From: UBA2897 sp036733925
GTDB lineage: Bacteria; Bacillota; Negativicutes; Selenomonadales; Selenomonadaceae
Direction of reading: 5' to 3'
NCBI GenBank assembly: GCA_036733925.1
Contig: DAIMZO010000021.1
Location: 1-39,238, forward strand
Length of the DNA: 39,238 nucleotides
Below, piece by piece: positions 24,612-32,764 of this stretch. The translations under genes and the position numbers were made by a program. Below the pieces are notes generated by a model, which saw nothing but the letters and a program-made list of their open reading frames with translations, did no database searches and was not told where the DNA came from. The stretch's first letter is position 1, and every line of letters starts with the position of its first letter.

Positions 24612-25163
24612 ATCCTGCTGGGGCGGGATGATATACACGCGCAGAGCGTCGTCACGCAGGAAACCATCACGAATTTTCAAGGGCGCAAAGTCTGGCTGGA
24701 TATCCACGCCAAGGCCGACGCCCGGGACATCGATGTCGAGATTCAGCGAGAGGACAGCGGAGCTGTGCCGGAACGGGCACGGTACAATGGCAGCATGATG
24801 GATGCGAAGCAGCTCCAGCCGGGAGCCCCGTTCACCGCGCTGCATGATACCTGCGTCATCTTCATCACAGAAGAAGATCTGCTAGGCGTGCATCTTCCCA
24901 TCTGCCATATCGAACGCGTGATAGAAGAGACCGGAAAACGCTTTCCGGACGGTAGCCATATCATCTACGTGGACAGTGAACTCGCGGGAGATACCACACC
25001 GTTGGTGAAACTCATGCATGACTTGGCTCGTGGGGAATTTATGGCGAACCTGAAGACGATAAAGAACCTGATGAAGTCCACCGGACAGACCGTAGATAAA
25101 GTCATGGAATCCATGGGCATCGACCCCGCCGCACGGCAGAAGTATCTGGCATTCATTTCGTGA
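24612..25163 (+). pseudogene. 5'-truncated Rpn/PD-(D/E)XK family transposase-nuclease
   Basis: An open frame from 24612, right after a TAG at 24609-24611, reads ILLGRDDIHAQSV, then FQGRKVWLDIHAKA, DIDVEIQREDSG and ERARYNGSMMDAKQL. Further on are VIFITEEDLLG, HIERVIEETGK and GSHIIYVDSE followed by KLMHDLARG. These are the core blocks of the Rpn / PDDEXK_2 family, whose active site includes the Asp of LDI and the EIQR-type E-x-Q. Members are about 290-310 residues; here the N-terminal part is missing. The only start codons (GTG 24765, ATG 24795) lie after the catalytic core, so a product would be inactive. It is best read as a mobile-gene remnant. Confidence 0.8.
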
Positions 25164-25284
25164 TGGATGATGCGGGCTGGCATTCTGTTTTTCAGAGTTT
25201 GCAGAGAGCGAGATTTTTTAGGCGATGAGGTGAAACTGGCCAGCGATGGCCAGTATTTTATATCGGGGAACGGAGGCAGTGGTT

Positions 25285-25842
25285 TTGCGGCTGATTGTTG
25301 GGATTTCGGGGGCTAGTGGCGTCTTGATGGGATACCGGCTGCTCGCGGTGCTGCGGGAGATGCCGGAGGTGGAGACGCATCTTGTCGTGACGGAGGGGGC
25401 CTGGCGGAATTTTGAATGTGAGACGGATCTGACGCGCGGGCAGGTCGAGGCGCTGGCGGATGTCTGCTATGACAACCAGGATCTCGCGGCGGCAATTTCG
25501 AGCGGCTCGTTCGAGACGGCGGGGATGCTCGTGCTGCCCTGCAGCATGGCCTCGGTCGCGGGCATCGCCTCGGGCTTTTCGACGAATCTGCTGCTGCGCG
25601 CGGCGGATGTCTGCATCAAGGAGGGGCGCCGCGTCGTGCTTGTGCCGCGCGAGACGCCCCTCTCCATCATCCATCTGCGGAATATGAAAACGGCGGCAGA
25701 ATCTGGCTGTACGATTCTGCCGCCGGTGCTGACGTTCTACAACGGCGCGGATACGGTCGAGAAACAGGTCGACCATATCATCGGCAAGGCACTCGGATTC
25801 TTCGGCATCCGATATTCTTCGTTTGTGCCGTGGAGAGGATAG
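25285..25842 (+). CDS. ubiX: Flavin prenyltransferase, UbiX family
   Basis: A 185-residue flavoprotein that joins a dimethylallyl group to FMN, producing the prenyl-FMN cofactor used by UbiD-type decarboxylases. The N-terminal VGISGASGVLMGYRLL is the FMN-binding motif. LPCSMASVAGIASGFSTNLLLRAADVCIKEGRRVVLVPRETPLS is the diagnostic central block (about residues 90-133), followed by HLRNM. No UbiD partner lies in the window. I chose TTG 25285, preceded by CGGAGG at 8 nt, because the family starts just before this motif; ATG 25246 would add 13 atypical residues and falls in a CTGGCC/GGCCAG hairpin (25236-25253). Confidence 0.92.
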   Translation: MRLIVGISGASGVLMGYRLLAVLREMPEVETHLVVTEGAWRNFECETDLTRGQVEALADVCYDNQDLAAAISSGSFETAGMLVLPCSMASVAGIASGFSTNLLLRAADVCIKEGRRVVLVPRETPLSIIHLRNMKTAAESGCTILPPVLTFYNGADTVEKQVDHIIGKALGFFGIRYSSFVPWRG

Positions 25843-25863
25843 CCTTCCCCTGTGAGGAAGGCT
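25841..25863. repeat. AGCCTTCC hairpin between convergent genes
   Basis: AGCCTTCC (25841-25848) pairs with GGAAGGCT (25856-25863). It sits between the convergent ends of ubiX and the HD-GYP gene and belongs to the dispersed hairpin family. It lacks a T tract on either strand. Confidence 0.6.
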
Positions 25864-25870
25864 GGGCTGC

Positions 25871-27652
25871 TTATCCGTGGTATTGGTAGTCCGGGTCGCT
25901 GTCGATGATTTCGAGCATGAAGTTGGCGAATGTGGGGTCGAACTGGGTGCCTTTATTGTGCTCGATTTCGGAGCGGACTTTTTCCTGCGGGATGATGCCG
26001 CGATAGCTGCGGTTGGAGGTCATCGCGTCGTAGGCATCGGCGACGGCGATGATGCGTGCGATCTCGGGGATATCGGTACCGAGAAGCCCGTCCGGATAGC
26101 CGCAGCCGTCGTAGCGTTCGTGATGCCAGCGCGCGCCGACGTAGAGCCTCGGGATCTTGATATTCTTCAGGATGTCGGCGCCGATGACCGGGTGCGTCTT
26201 GATCGTGGCGTATTCCTCGTCGGTCAGCTTGCCCGGTTTGTTGATGATCTCGTCCGGGATGCCGATCTTGCCGACATCGTGCAGCAGCGCGATATAGTAG
26301 AGCCGACGGCGTGCTTCTGCGTCATAGCCGGCTTTTTCGGCTATCATGCAGGAGTACTTCGCGACGCGCTCGGAGTGGTTGGCCGTGTAATTGCTCTTTG
26401 CATCGACGGTTTTCGCGAGTGCCTTCATGGCCTGAATCGAGATATTGTTGACATCGAGCAGGGCTTTGTCGCGCTCGATGGCCATGCGGTGGGCATTGCG
26501 GATGGATGCCGTGATCTCGAACGCGAGCAGGACGGCGAGCCCCGCAATCGCGACGAGCCCGCCGATGTTGTGCCGCTGCAGGTAGATGAATGCCTGGCAG
26601 ACGGCGGCGACGGCGGGGAAGATCAGCCCGATGGCGGAGAGCAGATACTCGTGGATATGCCTTTTCCGGATATCCCAGAACAGGGTGAAGAAATATTCGA
26701 GGACGACGGCCGTGAGCAATGCCGCAGAGATCGGGAACATCTGGTTCCAGCCCTGAAGCTTCAGGAAATAGGCGGCAATCTGCGCGAGGAAGTCGAGGAA
26801 AACGACGATGGCGGTGGTGTGGAGCAGCTTCCGGTGCCGCCCCTTCTGCAGGCAGTTCAGGTAGAACAGGAACGGCGCCGGGATGAACGCGACGACCATG
26901 AACGCGATGTCGCGGATGGCCGAATAGTTCGGGAAGAAAATCTGCCGCGCCGGGGAGTTCGCAAGCGCCCAGATGGCGATGAGCCCCGTGGCAATCGAGA
27001 GGTAGAGCAGCGGCAGGATCCTCCGCCCGCGGACGCTGTAATGGATGCTGAAGCACAGCGAGACGATGCAGGCCATCAGCAAGATGGCCGCCGCGATGAT
27101 CTCCGGCAGCTGGTCGTGCAGGAGATCCATGACAAGGATATATCTCCGCCCATAGAACATCTCACCGATGGCCGGGGCGACGGCGTCGTCCGGCGTATGG
27201 ATCGTGAAGACGGCCTCTTTGCCCCAGCAGTTCCGTGGGATGTGCACGAACAGATACGAGAACGGCGCGTATTTCCCGACGGGCTGCGTCTTTTCGGCGG
27301 TGTACTGCAGCAGCGTCTGGCCGCCAGAGGTCAGCGTCAGGTTGACGTCGCGGTTCGCGATGACGAGGCAGTTCGAGTCGCCGAACTGCTCCGGCAGGTG
27401 AAACGAAACCGCCGCGATATGCGTTCCCTCGTGAATGGGAAAGGAGCCCGGTATCGTGACGGATTCCCTGGTGCCGTCGGCATAGGTGACCTCTGCGTCC
27501 GCGGTGAACGGGATCGGCGCGGGCAGTTCCGGGTGGTCGGACGGGAATGTGAGCTGGGAGATGACCCAGTAGAGCACGATGAAGGAGGAAAGCAGGAAAA
27601 AAAGCACCAGAAAAAGACGGTGCCGCGTGCTGATCTTCTGCTCATCCTGCAT
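25871..27652 (-). CDS. Membrane HD-GYP c-di-GMP phosphodiesterase
   Basis: A 593-residue protein. An N-terminal membrane helix (about residues 12-33) precedes an extracytoplasmic beta-rich domain (about 40-180), then about seven membrane helices (about 185-390) in a 7TM-DISM-like arrangement, and a C-terminal HD-GYP domain (about 400-585). The catalytic motifs are all visible: HSERVA, LLHDVGKIGIPDEI with the HD pair, the His of THPVIGADIL, HHERYDGCGYPDGL containing the GYP signature, and VADAYDAMTSNRSYR. It should hydrolyse c-di-GMP in response to an external signal. The start at 27652 has AGGAGGGG upstream. It is transcribed divergently from galactanase 1 and converges on ubiX. Confidence 0.93.
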   Translation of the reverse strand: MQDEQKISTRHRLFLVLFFLLSSFIVLYWVISQLTFPSDHPELPAPIPFTADAEVTYADGTRESVTIPGSFPIHEGTHIAAVSFHLPEQFGDSNCLVIANRDVNLTLTSGGQTLLQYTAEKTQPVGKYAPFSYLFVHIPRNCWGKEAVFTIHTPDDAVAPAIGEMFYGRRYILVMDLLHDQLPEIIAAAILLMACIVSLCFSIHYSVRGRRILPLLYLSIATGLIAIWALANSPARQIFFPNYSAIRDIAFMVVAFIPAPFLFYLNCLQKGRHRKLLHTTAIVVFLDFLAQIAAYFLKLQGWNQMFPISAALLTAVVLEYFFTLFWDIRKRHIHEYLLSAIGLIFPAVAAVCQAFIYLQRHNIGGLVAIAGLAVLLAFEITASIRNAHRMAIERDKALLDVNNISIQAMKALAKTVDAKSNYTANHSERVAKYSCMIAEKAGYDAEARRRLYYIALLHDVGKIGIPDEIINKPGKLTDEEYATIKTHPVIGADILKNIKIPRLYVGARWHHERYDGCGYPDGLLGTDIPEIARIIAVADAYDAMTSNRSYRGIIPQEKVRSEIEHNKGTQFDPTFANFMLEIIDSDPDYQYHG

Positions 27653-27693
27653 GGGAAACCCCTCCTATCCCCGGACTGGATATATCTTTCTCC

Positions 27694-27722
27694 ATTTTAT
27701 CGGATTTTTCTGGTTCCCGCAA
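27694..27722 (-). promoter_or_regulatory. Promoter of the HD-GYP gene
   Basis: On the minus strand: -35 TTGCGG (27722-27717), 17-nt spacer and -10 TAAAAT (27699-27694). Confidence 0.65.
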
Positions 27723-27723
27723 T

Positions 27724-27752
27724 GGGCAGGGGTCCGCCTGCCCCTATTTTTT
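27724..27752 (+). terminator. Hairpin with T tract in the divergent intergenic region
   Basis: GGGCAGG (27724-27730) pairs with CCTGCCC (27737-27743), followed by CTATTTTTT. It is terminator-like on the plus strand yet lies between divergent genes; it could insulate galactanase 1 from antisense transcription through the HD-GYP gene. Confidence 0.6.
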
Positions 27753-27770
27753 GGCCGCCGGGAAGCAAGC

Positions 27771-27822
27771 TGAAAGGATTTTCAAATTTCGGAAACCGGG
27801 AATAGAAAGAAGTTCATATAAT
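27771..27822 (+). promoter_or_regulatory. Shared-type promoter C (galactanase 1)
   Basis: TGAAAGGATTTTCA (27771-27784), 6 nt, GGAAAC (27791-27796), 20 nt, TATAAT (27817-27822). Confidence 0.83.
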
Positions 27823-27872
27823 AGAAAGGAAGAAGAAAGAAATTCTGAAATTTGTTGTATGGGGTGAAGGAC

Positions 27873-29726
27873 ATGAAGAAATCAATGTTAAGGGGACTTG
27901 TTCTGACGGCAATCGCGGCAGGAGCGTTCGCGTTCGGGGGGACGGCGGACGCGGCCGTGCAGGTCAACCCAATCCCGAATCTTCCGGCGAACTTCATCAA
28001 GGGCGCGGATGTCTCGATGGTTCCGGAGATGGAGTCGCTTGGCGCGAAGTTCTACGACATGGACGGCACGCAGATGGATGAGCTCGCGATCATGAAGAAG
28101 TACGGCATCAACTGGATCCGCCTGCGCATCTGGAACAATCCGGCCAAGGACAATGGCGGCGGCGTGACGACGGCGGAGCGCGCACTCGCGATGACGAAGC
28201 GCGCGCACGCACTCGGCATGAAGGTGCTGATCGACTTCCACTACAGCGATTCCTGGGCGGATCCGGGCAAGCAGTGGGCGCCGAAGGCATGGGCAAAGGA
28301 TGACAAGGCAAAGCTCAAGAAAGACGTCTACAACTACACGAAGAAGGTGCTCGGCGATTTCAAGAAGGCCGGACAGACGCCGGAAATGGTACAGGTCGGC
28401 AACGAGATCACGAACGGCATGATCTGGCCGCTCGGCAAGCTGCCGTCCGCGGATAACGGCAAGACGCTCGCGGAGCTCGTGCAGAGCGGCCTGAAGGCCG
28501 TGCATGACACGGACTCGCACATCAAGACCATGATCCATATCGATAAGGGCGGCGACAACGGCGCATCGCGCGCGTTCTACGACCAGCTGATCAAGGATAA
28601 CGGCGTCAGCAACTTCGACATCATCGGACTCTCGTACTATCCGTTCTGGCATGGCAATATGCAGGCGATGCAGCAGAACATCAACGACCTCTCCGCACGC
28701 TACAACAAGGATGTCATCATCGTCGAGACGGCGTTCGGCTACACGAACGAGAACTTCGATGACATGAAGAACCCGTACGATGCGCAGGCCGAGCATGTCG
28801 GCGGTTTCCGTTCGACGCCGCAGGGTCAGGCGACGGGCCTCCGCACGGTCATGGCGAGCCTTGCAGACGTGCCGAATGGCCGCGGCATCGGCATGTTCTA
28901 CTGGGAGCCGGACTGGTACGCGGTGCCGGGTGCCGGCGCGTTCAAGGACAAGGGCGACGAGTGGGACAATCTCGCGATGTTCGACAAGAACGGCAAGGCG
29001 CTCGAGTCCTGGCAGGTATTCAACGACGTTTCGGATGCGAGCCTGCCGACGGTGAAGCCGGTGTTCAAAGAAGCGGATACGGTAATGGCAGAGGTCGGTA
29101 AGGGCGTGCCGGCGAAGCTGCCGGCCTCGACGCGCGTCACGTATTCGGATGACCATTCCGTCGACCTGCCGGTCACCTGGGATAACCCGTCCCCGACGTT
29201 CGCGCAGCCGGGCAAGTACACGGTCAAGGGCACGGTCACGGTCGATGGTGTGAAGCATCCGGTCACGGGCGATATCACGGTCATCAACAAGGTCAACCTT
29301 TTCAAGAACGGCGATTTCGAGAGCGCGAAGACGCTCGATGGCTGGACGATTGATGGCGACAAGGTGCTCGACGTCGTGACGAAGGGCGGCGACGCACTCG
29401 GCACGAGCGCCATGCACTATTGGAGCGACAAGGCGTTCCAGTTCACGGTCAGTCAGACCTTCACGGGGCTGAAGGACGGCAAGTACACGGTCGCGGTCTC
29501 GACGCAGGGCGGCGGCGGACAGACGCTCTATCAGCTCTTCGCGGAGGCGGACAATCAGAAGAAGGCCGCGGATATCAAGGACACGAAGTGGAATGAGTGG
29601 CATACGGTCACGATCAAGGATGTCGTCGTCAAGAACGGCAAGGCGGTCGTCGGCATCACGATGCAGGCAAAACCGGGCACTTGGGGCTCCATGGATAATT
29701 TCGAGTTCTATCGTCAGGAAGACTGA
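27873..29726 (+). CDS. Secreted endo-beta-1,4-galactanase (GH53-Ig-CBM61)
   Basis: A 617-residue exported enzyme that cuts beta-1,4-galactan (pectic arabinogalactan side chains). A signal peptide (about residues 1-27, TADA-A) precedes the GH53 barrel (about 40-390). Recognisable blocks are FIKGADVS, YGINWIRLRIWNNP and VLIDFHYSDSWADPGKQ. MVQVGNEITNGM carries the acid/base Glu178, IGLSYYPFWHG follows, and VIIVETAFGYT carries the nucleophile Glu285. A Big_4-like Ig domain (about 400-472) and a CBM61-type galactan-binding domain (about 474-617, FKNGDFE...MHYWSDKAFQFTVSQ...WGSMDNFEFYR) follow. I chose ATG 27873 (GAAGG ribosome site) over TTG 27852. It has its own shared-type promoter. Confidence 0.95.
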   Translation: MKKSMLRGLVLTAIAAGAFAFGGTADAAVQVNPIPNLPANFIKGADVSMVPEMESLGAKFYDMDGTQMDELAIMKKYGINWIRLRIWNNPAKDNGGGVTTAERALAMTKRAHALGMKVLIDFHYSDSWADPGKQWAPKAWAKDDKAKLKKDVYNYTKKVLGDFKKAGQTPEMVQVGNEITNGMIWPLGKLPSADNGKTLAELVQSGLKAVHDTDSHIKTMIHIDKGGDNGASRAFYDQLIKDNGVSNFDIIGLSYYPFWHGNMQAMQQNINDLSARYNKDVIIVETAFGYTNENFDDMKNPYDAQAEHVGGFRSTPQGQATGLRTVMASLADVPNGRGIGMFYWEPDWYAVPGAGAFKDKGDEWDNLAMFDKNGKALESWQVFNDVSDASLPTVKPVFKEADTVMAEVGKGVPAKLPASTRVTYSDDHSVDLPVTWDNPSPTFAQPGKYTVKGTVTVDGVKHPVTGDITVINKVNLFKNGDFESAKTLDGWTIDGDKVLDVVTKGGDALGTSAMHYWSDKAFQFTVSQTFTGLKDGKYTVAVSTQGGGGQTLYQLFAEADNQKKAADIKDTKWNEWHTVTIKDVVVKNGKAVVGITMQAKPGTWGSMDNFEFYRQED

Positions 29727-29755
29727 GCCCGGATGACGGAAAAGGTACGGATACG

Positions 29756-30040
29756 ATGAAAAAACGGAAATGGATGGCCGTGCTGCTTGGCCTTGCGCTG
29801 GTCTTTGGCATACCGGCTGCACAGGCTGAGGTGCAGGTGAAGCCTGCCAGCCCCATGCGCGCGGACTTCATTAAGGGCGCGGATGTCTCGAAGCTCGGCG
29901 TCTTCTACTGGGAGCCGGACTGGATCGTCGTGCCGGGCTGCGGCGCTGGCGGCGGCTGGGGCAATGGCTGGGAAAACCTCGCGATGTTCGACAAGAACGG
30001 CAAGGCGCTGTCATTCTGGAAGGTCTTCGAGACGAAATAA
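29756..30040 (+). pseudogene. In-frame-deleted GH53 galactanase remnant
   Basis: 94 codons that fuse the two ends of a GH53 barrel: a signal peptide (PAAQA-E), the N-terminal block ADFIKGADVS, and then directly LGVFYWEPDW...ENLAMFDKNGKAL...WKVF from the barrel's C-terminal end. Compared with galactanase 1, about 290 codons (residues 49-338), including both catalytic Glu residues, are absent, and no Ig or CBM61 follows. The frame is open, with a possible ribosome site (GGAAAAGG), so a small secreted protein could still be made. It starts 29 nt after galactanase 1 and is closed by a terminator. It is most likely a recombination remnant of a third galactanase; a new binding role is possible but unsupported. 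Confidence 0.85.
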
Positions 30041-30070
30041 ACGTCGGGGTGTTGCATTACGAACAAGATA

Positions 30071-30099
30071 GCCTTCCCCATAGAGGAAGGCCTTTTTTT
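30071..30099 (+). terminator. Terminator after galactanase 1 and its remnant neighbour
   Basis: GCCTTCC (30071-30077) pairs with GGAAGGC (30085-30091), followed by T7. It uses the dispersed AGCCTTCC hairpin core. Confidence 0.88.
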
Positions 30100-30204
30100 A
30101 ACAAATAGGTAAAGGTTTTTGCGGGCGGGCTTTATCTTTGCCTTTTATGATGTAATCAGGAGACTAGAATGAGATATGTCTGAGAAAAGGGAGGACATGA
30201 AACG

Positions 30205-32052
30205 ATGATGTTGAAGAAAGAAGTCCTGAGCGGCCTCGTCGCGGCGGCGCTCGTGTTCGGTACGGTGCCGGCATGGGCGGAGATTCAGGTCAACCCGATC
30301 AAGAATATCTCGCCGGACTTCATCAAGGGTGCGGACGTCTCGATGCTTTCGGAGATGGAGAGCAAGGGCGCGAAATACTACGATGTGGACGGCAAGCAGG
30401 CAGATGCCCTGCAGATCATGAAGAACCACGGCATCAACTGGATCCGCGTGCGCGTCTGGGTCGCGCCGGAGGCGAGCCGCGAGGGCGGCTACACGACCGA
30501 GGCCCGCGGCATCAAGCTCGCGGAGCGCGCGAAGAAGCTGGGCATGAAGGTGTTGCTCGACTTCCACTACACGGATTTCTGGGCGGACGGCAATCAGCAG
30601 TACACGCCGAAACCGTGGGCGAAGATGGACGCGGACACGCTGAACAAGACCGTCTACGACTACACGAAGAAGGTCCTAACGGACTTCAAGGCGGCCGGCG
30701 CGGAGCCGGATATGGTGCAGGTTGGCAACGAGGTCATGGCCGGCTTCCTGTGGCCGACGGGCAAGCTGCCGTCGGCCGATAACGGCGCGGCGTTCGCGCG
30801 CTTGACGCAGAGCGGCCTTTCCGCCGTGCACGATTTCGACGCGAACATCCAGACGATGATCCATCTGCAGGATGGCGGCAACAACGAAGCCGCGCGGAAA
30901 TTCCTCGATCAGCTCGTGACGGATAACGGCGTCAAGGATTTCGATATCATCGGCCTTTCGTATTATCCGTTCTGGCATGGCCCGTTCTCGGGCTTCCAGA
31001 AGAACGCCGACGACCTCTCGGCGCGCTATGGCAAGGCCATCGTCGTCGCGGAGACCGCGTTCCCGTATACGCTCGACGATCCGGACGCCAATGTGAAGGG
31101 CGGCCAGAACCACTGCAACGCGGCGGCCGCGCGCACGGGCGGGCTGCTGCCGACCGTACAGGGGCAGGCGACGGGACTGCGCACCGTCATGCAGGACGTT
31201 GCGGATATCCCGAACGGCAAGGGCCTCGGCATCTTCTACTGGGCGCCAGACTGGTACTGCTACCCGGGTGTCGGCTGGACGCAGGGCGAGGGCAACAACT
31301 GGGATAACCTCGCGATGTTCGACAGGCACGGCAAAGCGCTCGAGTCCTGGGATGTGTTCAAGGACGTATCGGATGCGAGCCTGCCGACGGTCGAGCCGAC
31401 CGTCGATGAGATCGGCGGCCTCACGGCCGTCGCGATGCCGGGTGTCCCGGTGACGCTGCCGAAGACGGCGTTCGTGACGCTCTCGGATGACAGCACGTAC
31501 GACGTCCCGGTGAAATGGTCGAATGCGGTGCCGGTGTTCGACAAAGAGGGCAGCTATGACGTAATCGGAACCCTCGAGGGCTACGGCGACGCGGTGACCT
31601 GCACGGTCAAGGTCGCACAGCACGCGAACCTCGTGAAGAACGGCGACTTCGAGACCGTCGATTTCACGGGCTGGAAGCAGGAGGGCACGTCCTGGCTCAC
31701 AATCGACAGCGGCGACGGCAACGCCATCGGCAAGGGCGCCGCGCACTACTGGAGCAAGAACGCGTTCGAGTTCACGCTCTCGCAGGATATCGCGAATGTC
31801 CCGGACGGCGTCTATACGGCAGAGGTCGAGACGCAGGGCAAGGGCGATACCGTAAGCTATGAGCTGTTCGTCATCGGCGACAACGGTGAGCGGAAGTCCG
31901 CACCAATCAAGGATGCCGGCTGGTCGAACTGGAGCACGACGAAGATCAAGGACATTACCGTGAAGAACGGCAAGGTCACGATTGGCGTCACGCAGAAAGG
32001 CAACGGCGATAACTGGGGCAGCATCGACAACATCAAATTCTACCGCCAGTAA
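30205..32052 (+). CDS. Second secreted endo-beta-1,4-galactanase (GH53-Ig-CBM61)
   Basis: A 615-residue paralogue of galactanase 1 with the same order: signal peptide (about 1-25, PAWA-E), GH53 barrel (about 37-390), Ig-like domain (about 400-470) and CBM61-type domain (about 472-615). Acid/base Glu176 is in MVQVGNEVMAG and nucleophile Glu283 in IVVAETAFPYT. It differs in barrel loops: VAPEASREGGYTTEA replaces the NNPAKDNGG loop, and a QNHCNAAAARTGG insert is present, so it may differ in product length or accept substituted galactan. A TATGAT -10 (30146-30151) lacks a convincing -35, and the shared palindrome is absent here. The start at 30205 follows GGGAGG; ATG 30208 is an alternative. Confidence 0.94.
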   Translation: MMLKKEVLSGLVAAALVFGTVPAWAEIQVNPIKNISPDFIKGADVSMLSEMESKGAKYYDVDGKQADALQIMKNHGINWIRVRVWVAPEASREGGYTTEARGIKLAERAKKLGMKVLLDFHYTDFWADGNQQYTPKPWAKMDADTLNKTVYDYTKKVLTDFKAAGAEPDMVQVGNEVMAGFLWPTGKLPSADNGAAFARLTQSGLSAVHDFDANIQTMIHLQDGGNNEAARKFLDQLVTDNGVKDFDIIGLSYYPFWHGPFSGFQKNADDLSARYGKAIVVAETAFPYTLDDPDANVKGGQNHCNAAAARTGGLLPTVQGQATGLRTVMQDVADIPNGKGLGIFYWAPDWYCYPGVGWTQGEGNNWDNLAMFDRHGKALESWDVFKDVSDASLPTVEPTVDEIGGLTAVAMPGVPVTLPKTAFVTLSDDSTYDVPVKWSNAVPVFDKEGSYDVIGTLEGYGDAVTCTVKVAQHANLVKNGDFETVDFTGWKQEGTSWLTIDSGDGNAIGKGAAHYWSKNAFEFTLSQDIANVPDGVYTAEVETQGKGDTVSYELFVIGDNGERKSAPIKDAGWSNWSTTKIKDITVKNGKVTIGVTQKGNGDNWGSIDNIKFYRQ

Positions 32053-32054
32053 GA

Positions 32055-32093
32055 ACAGAGACAGCCTTCCCCTATGGGGAAGGCTGTCTCTGT
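32055..32093. repeat. Perfect 18-bp hairpin of the AGCCTTCCCC family
   Basis: 32055-32072 pairs without mismatch with 32076-32093 around TAT. There is no T tract. It lies between galactanase 2 and promoter D and probably blocks 3' decay or read-through. Confidence 0.75.
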
Positions 32094-32094
32094 A

Positions 32095-32146
32095 TGAAAA
32101 GATTTTCAGAAGCTGGAAACAATGCGCCGAAAAGATACACTATAAT
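32095..32146 (+). promoter_or_regulatory. Shared-type promoter D (free CBM61 protein)
   Basis: TGAAAAGATTTTCA (32095-32108), 6 nt, GGAAAC (32115-32120), 20 nt, TATAAT (32141-32146). It begins two bases after the preceding hairpin. Confidence 0.83.
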
Positions 32147-32190
32147 AAGGTTCGAGAAAGCGAATGGGACTATCGAAGGAGGTTATTCCT

Positions 32191-32715
32191 ATGAAGAAGA
32201 ATATGCTTATCGCGGGTGCCTGCGCTGGTATCATGGCTGTGGGCTGCTTTTCCTTTGCGCCGTCGGTCACGTATGCGGACGACGGGGACTCGCTGATCAT
32301 GAACGGCGACTTCGAAGAGGGCCGTACCGTCGGCTGGGACATCGCGGGGGATCGCGGTGCCGTCAGCGTCTCGACAAAGCAGGGCGATGTCAAGGGCAAG
32401 GCCGCGCTCCATTACTGGGACAACAAGGCCTTCAAGTTCACGGCGCAGCAGACGGTCGAGGACGTGCCGGACGGCACCTATGACTTCACGGTCGATACCA
32501 TGGGCGGCGGCGGAGAGAACGGCATCACGTTCTTCGTCGATGTGAACGGCCAGAAGAAGACCGTGCCGGTCAAGGACACGAAATGGAATGAGTGGCATAC
32601 CTGGACCATCCAGGGCGTCGAGGTCAAGGGCGGCAAGTGCACGATTGGCGTCGCGGTCGACGCGAACTCCGGGAACTGGGGCTCCATCGACAACTTCACG
32701 ATGATGAAGAAATAA
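32191..32715 (+). CDS. Secreted stand-alone CBM61-type galactan-binding protein
   Basis: A 174-residue protein with a signal peptide (about residues 1-30, VTYA-D) and a single domain alike to the CBM61 domains of both galactanases. Shared blocks are IMNGDFEEGRTVGWD, ALHYWDNKAFKFTAQQTV, VKDTKWNEWHTWTI and NWGSIDNFTMM. No catalytic domain is attached. A role in holding or presenting galactan at the cell surface, or in scavenging released chains, is inferred. I chose ATG 32191, preceded by AAGGAGG, over an upstream ATG at 32164. It has the shared-type promoter and stands between galactanase 2 and the gal operon. Confidence 0.9.
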   Translation: MKKNMLIAGACAGIMAVGCFSFAPSVTYADDGDSLIMNGDFEEGRTVGWDIAGDRGAVSVSTKQGDVKGKAALHYWDNKAFKFTAQQTVEDVPDGTYDFTVDTMGGGGENGITFFVDVNGQKKTVPVKDTKWNEWHTWTIQGVEVKGGKCTIGVAVDANSGNWGSIDNFTMMKK

Positions 32716-32740
32716 TCCCTGCTTTTGCTCCGAAATAAAT

Positions 32741-32760
32741 ATAGAAAACGTTTACAAATT
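32741..32760. promoter_or_regulatory. LacI-type operator O1 upstream of galK promoter
   Basis: ATAGAAAACGTTTACAAATT has the central CG and flanks of LacI-family operators (also cre-like). It lies just upstream of the -35 box. Confidence 0.72.
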
Positions 32761-32764
32761 TCTC

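Noticed and set aside
25877..27805. 642-codon plus-strand open frame opposite the HD-GYP gene
   Set aside because: The minus strand encodes all HD-GYP motifs with a good ribosome site; the plus frame is a low-information mirror rich in Asp, Arg and Val.
30109..30151. Fifth copy of the shared promoter before galactanase 2 (GTAAAGGTTTTTGC)
   Set aside because: The palindrome is degenerate, the GRAAAC box is absent and the distance to TATGAT is 23 nt rather than 32.
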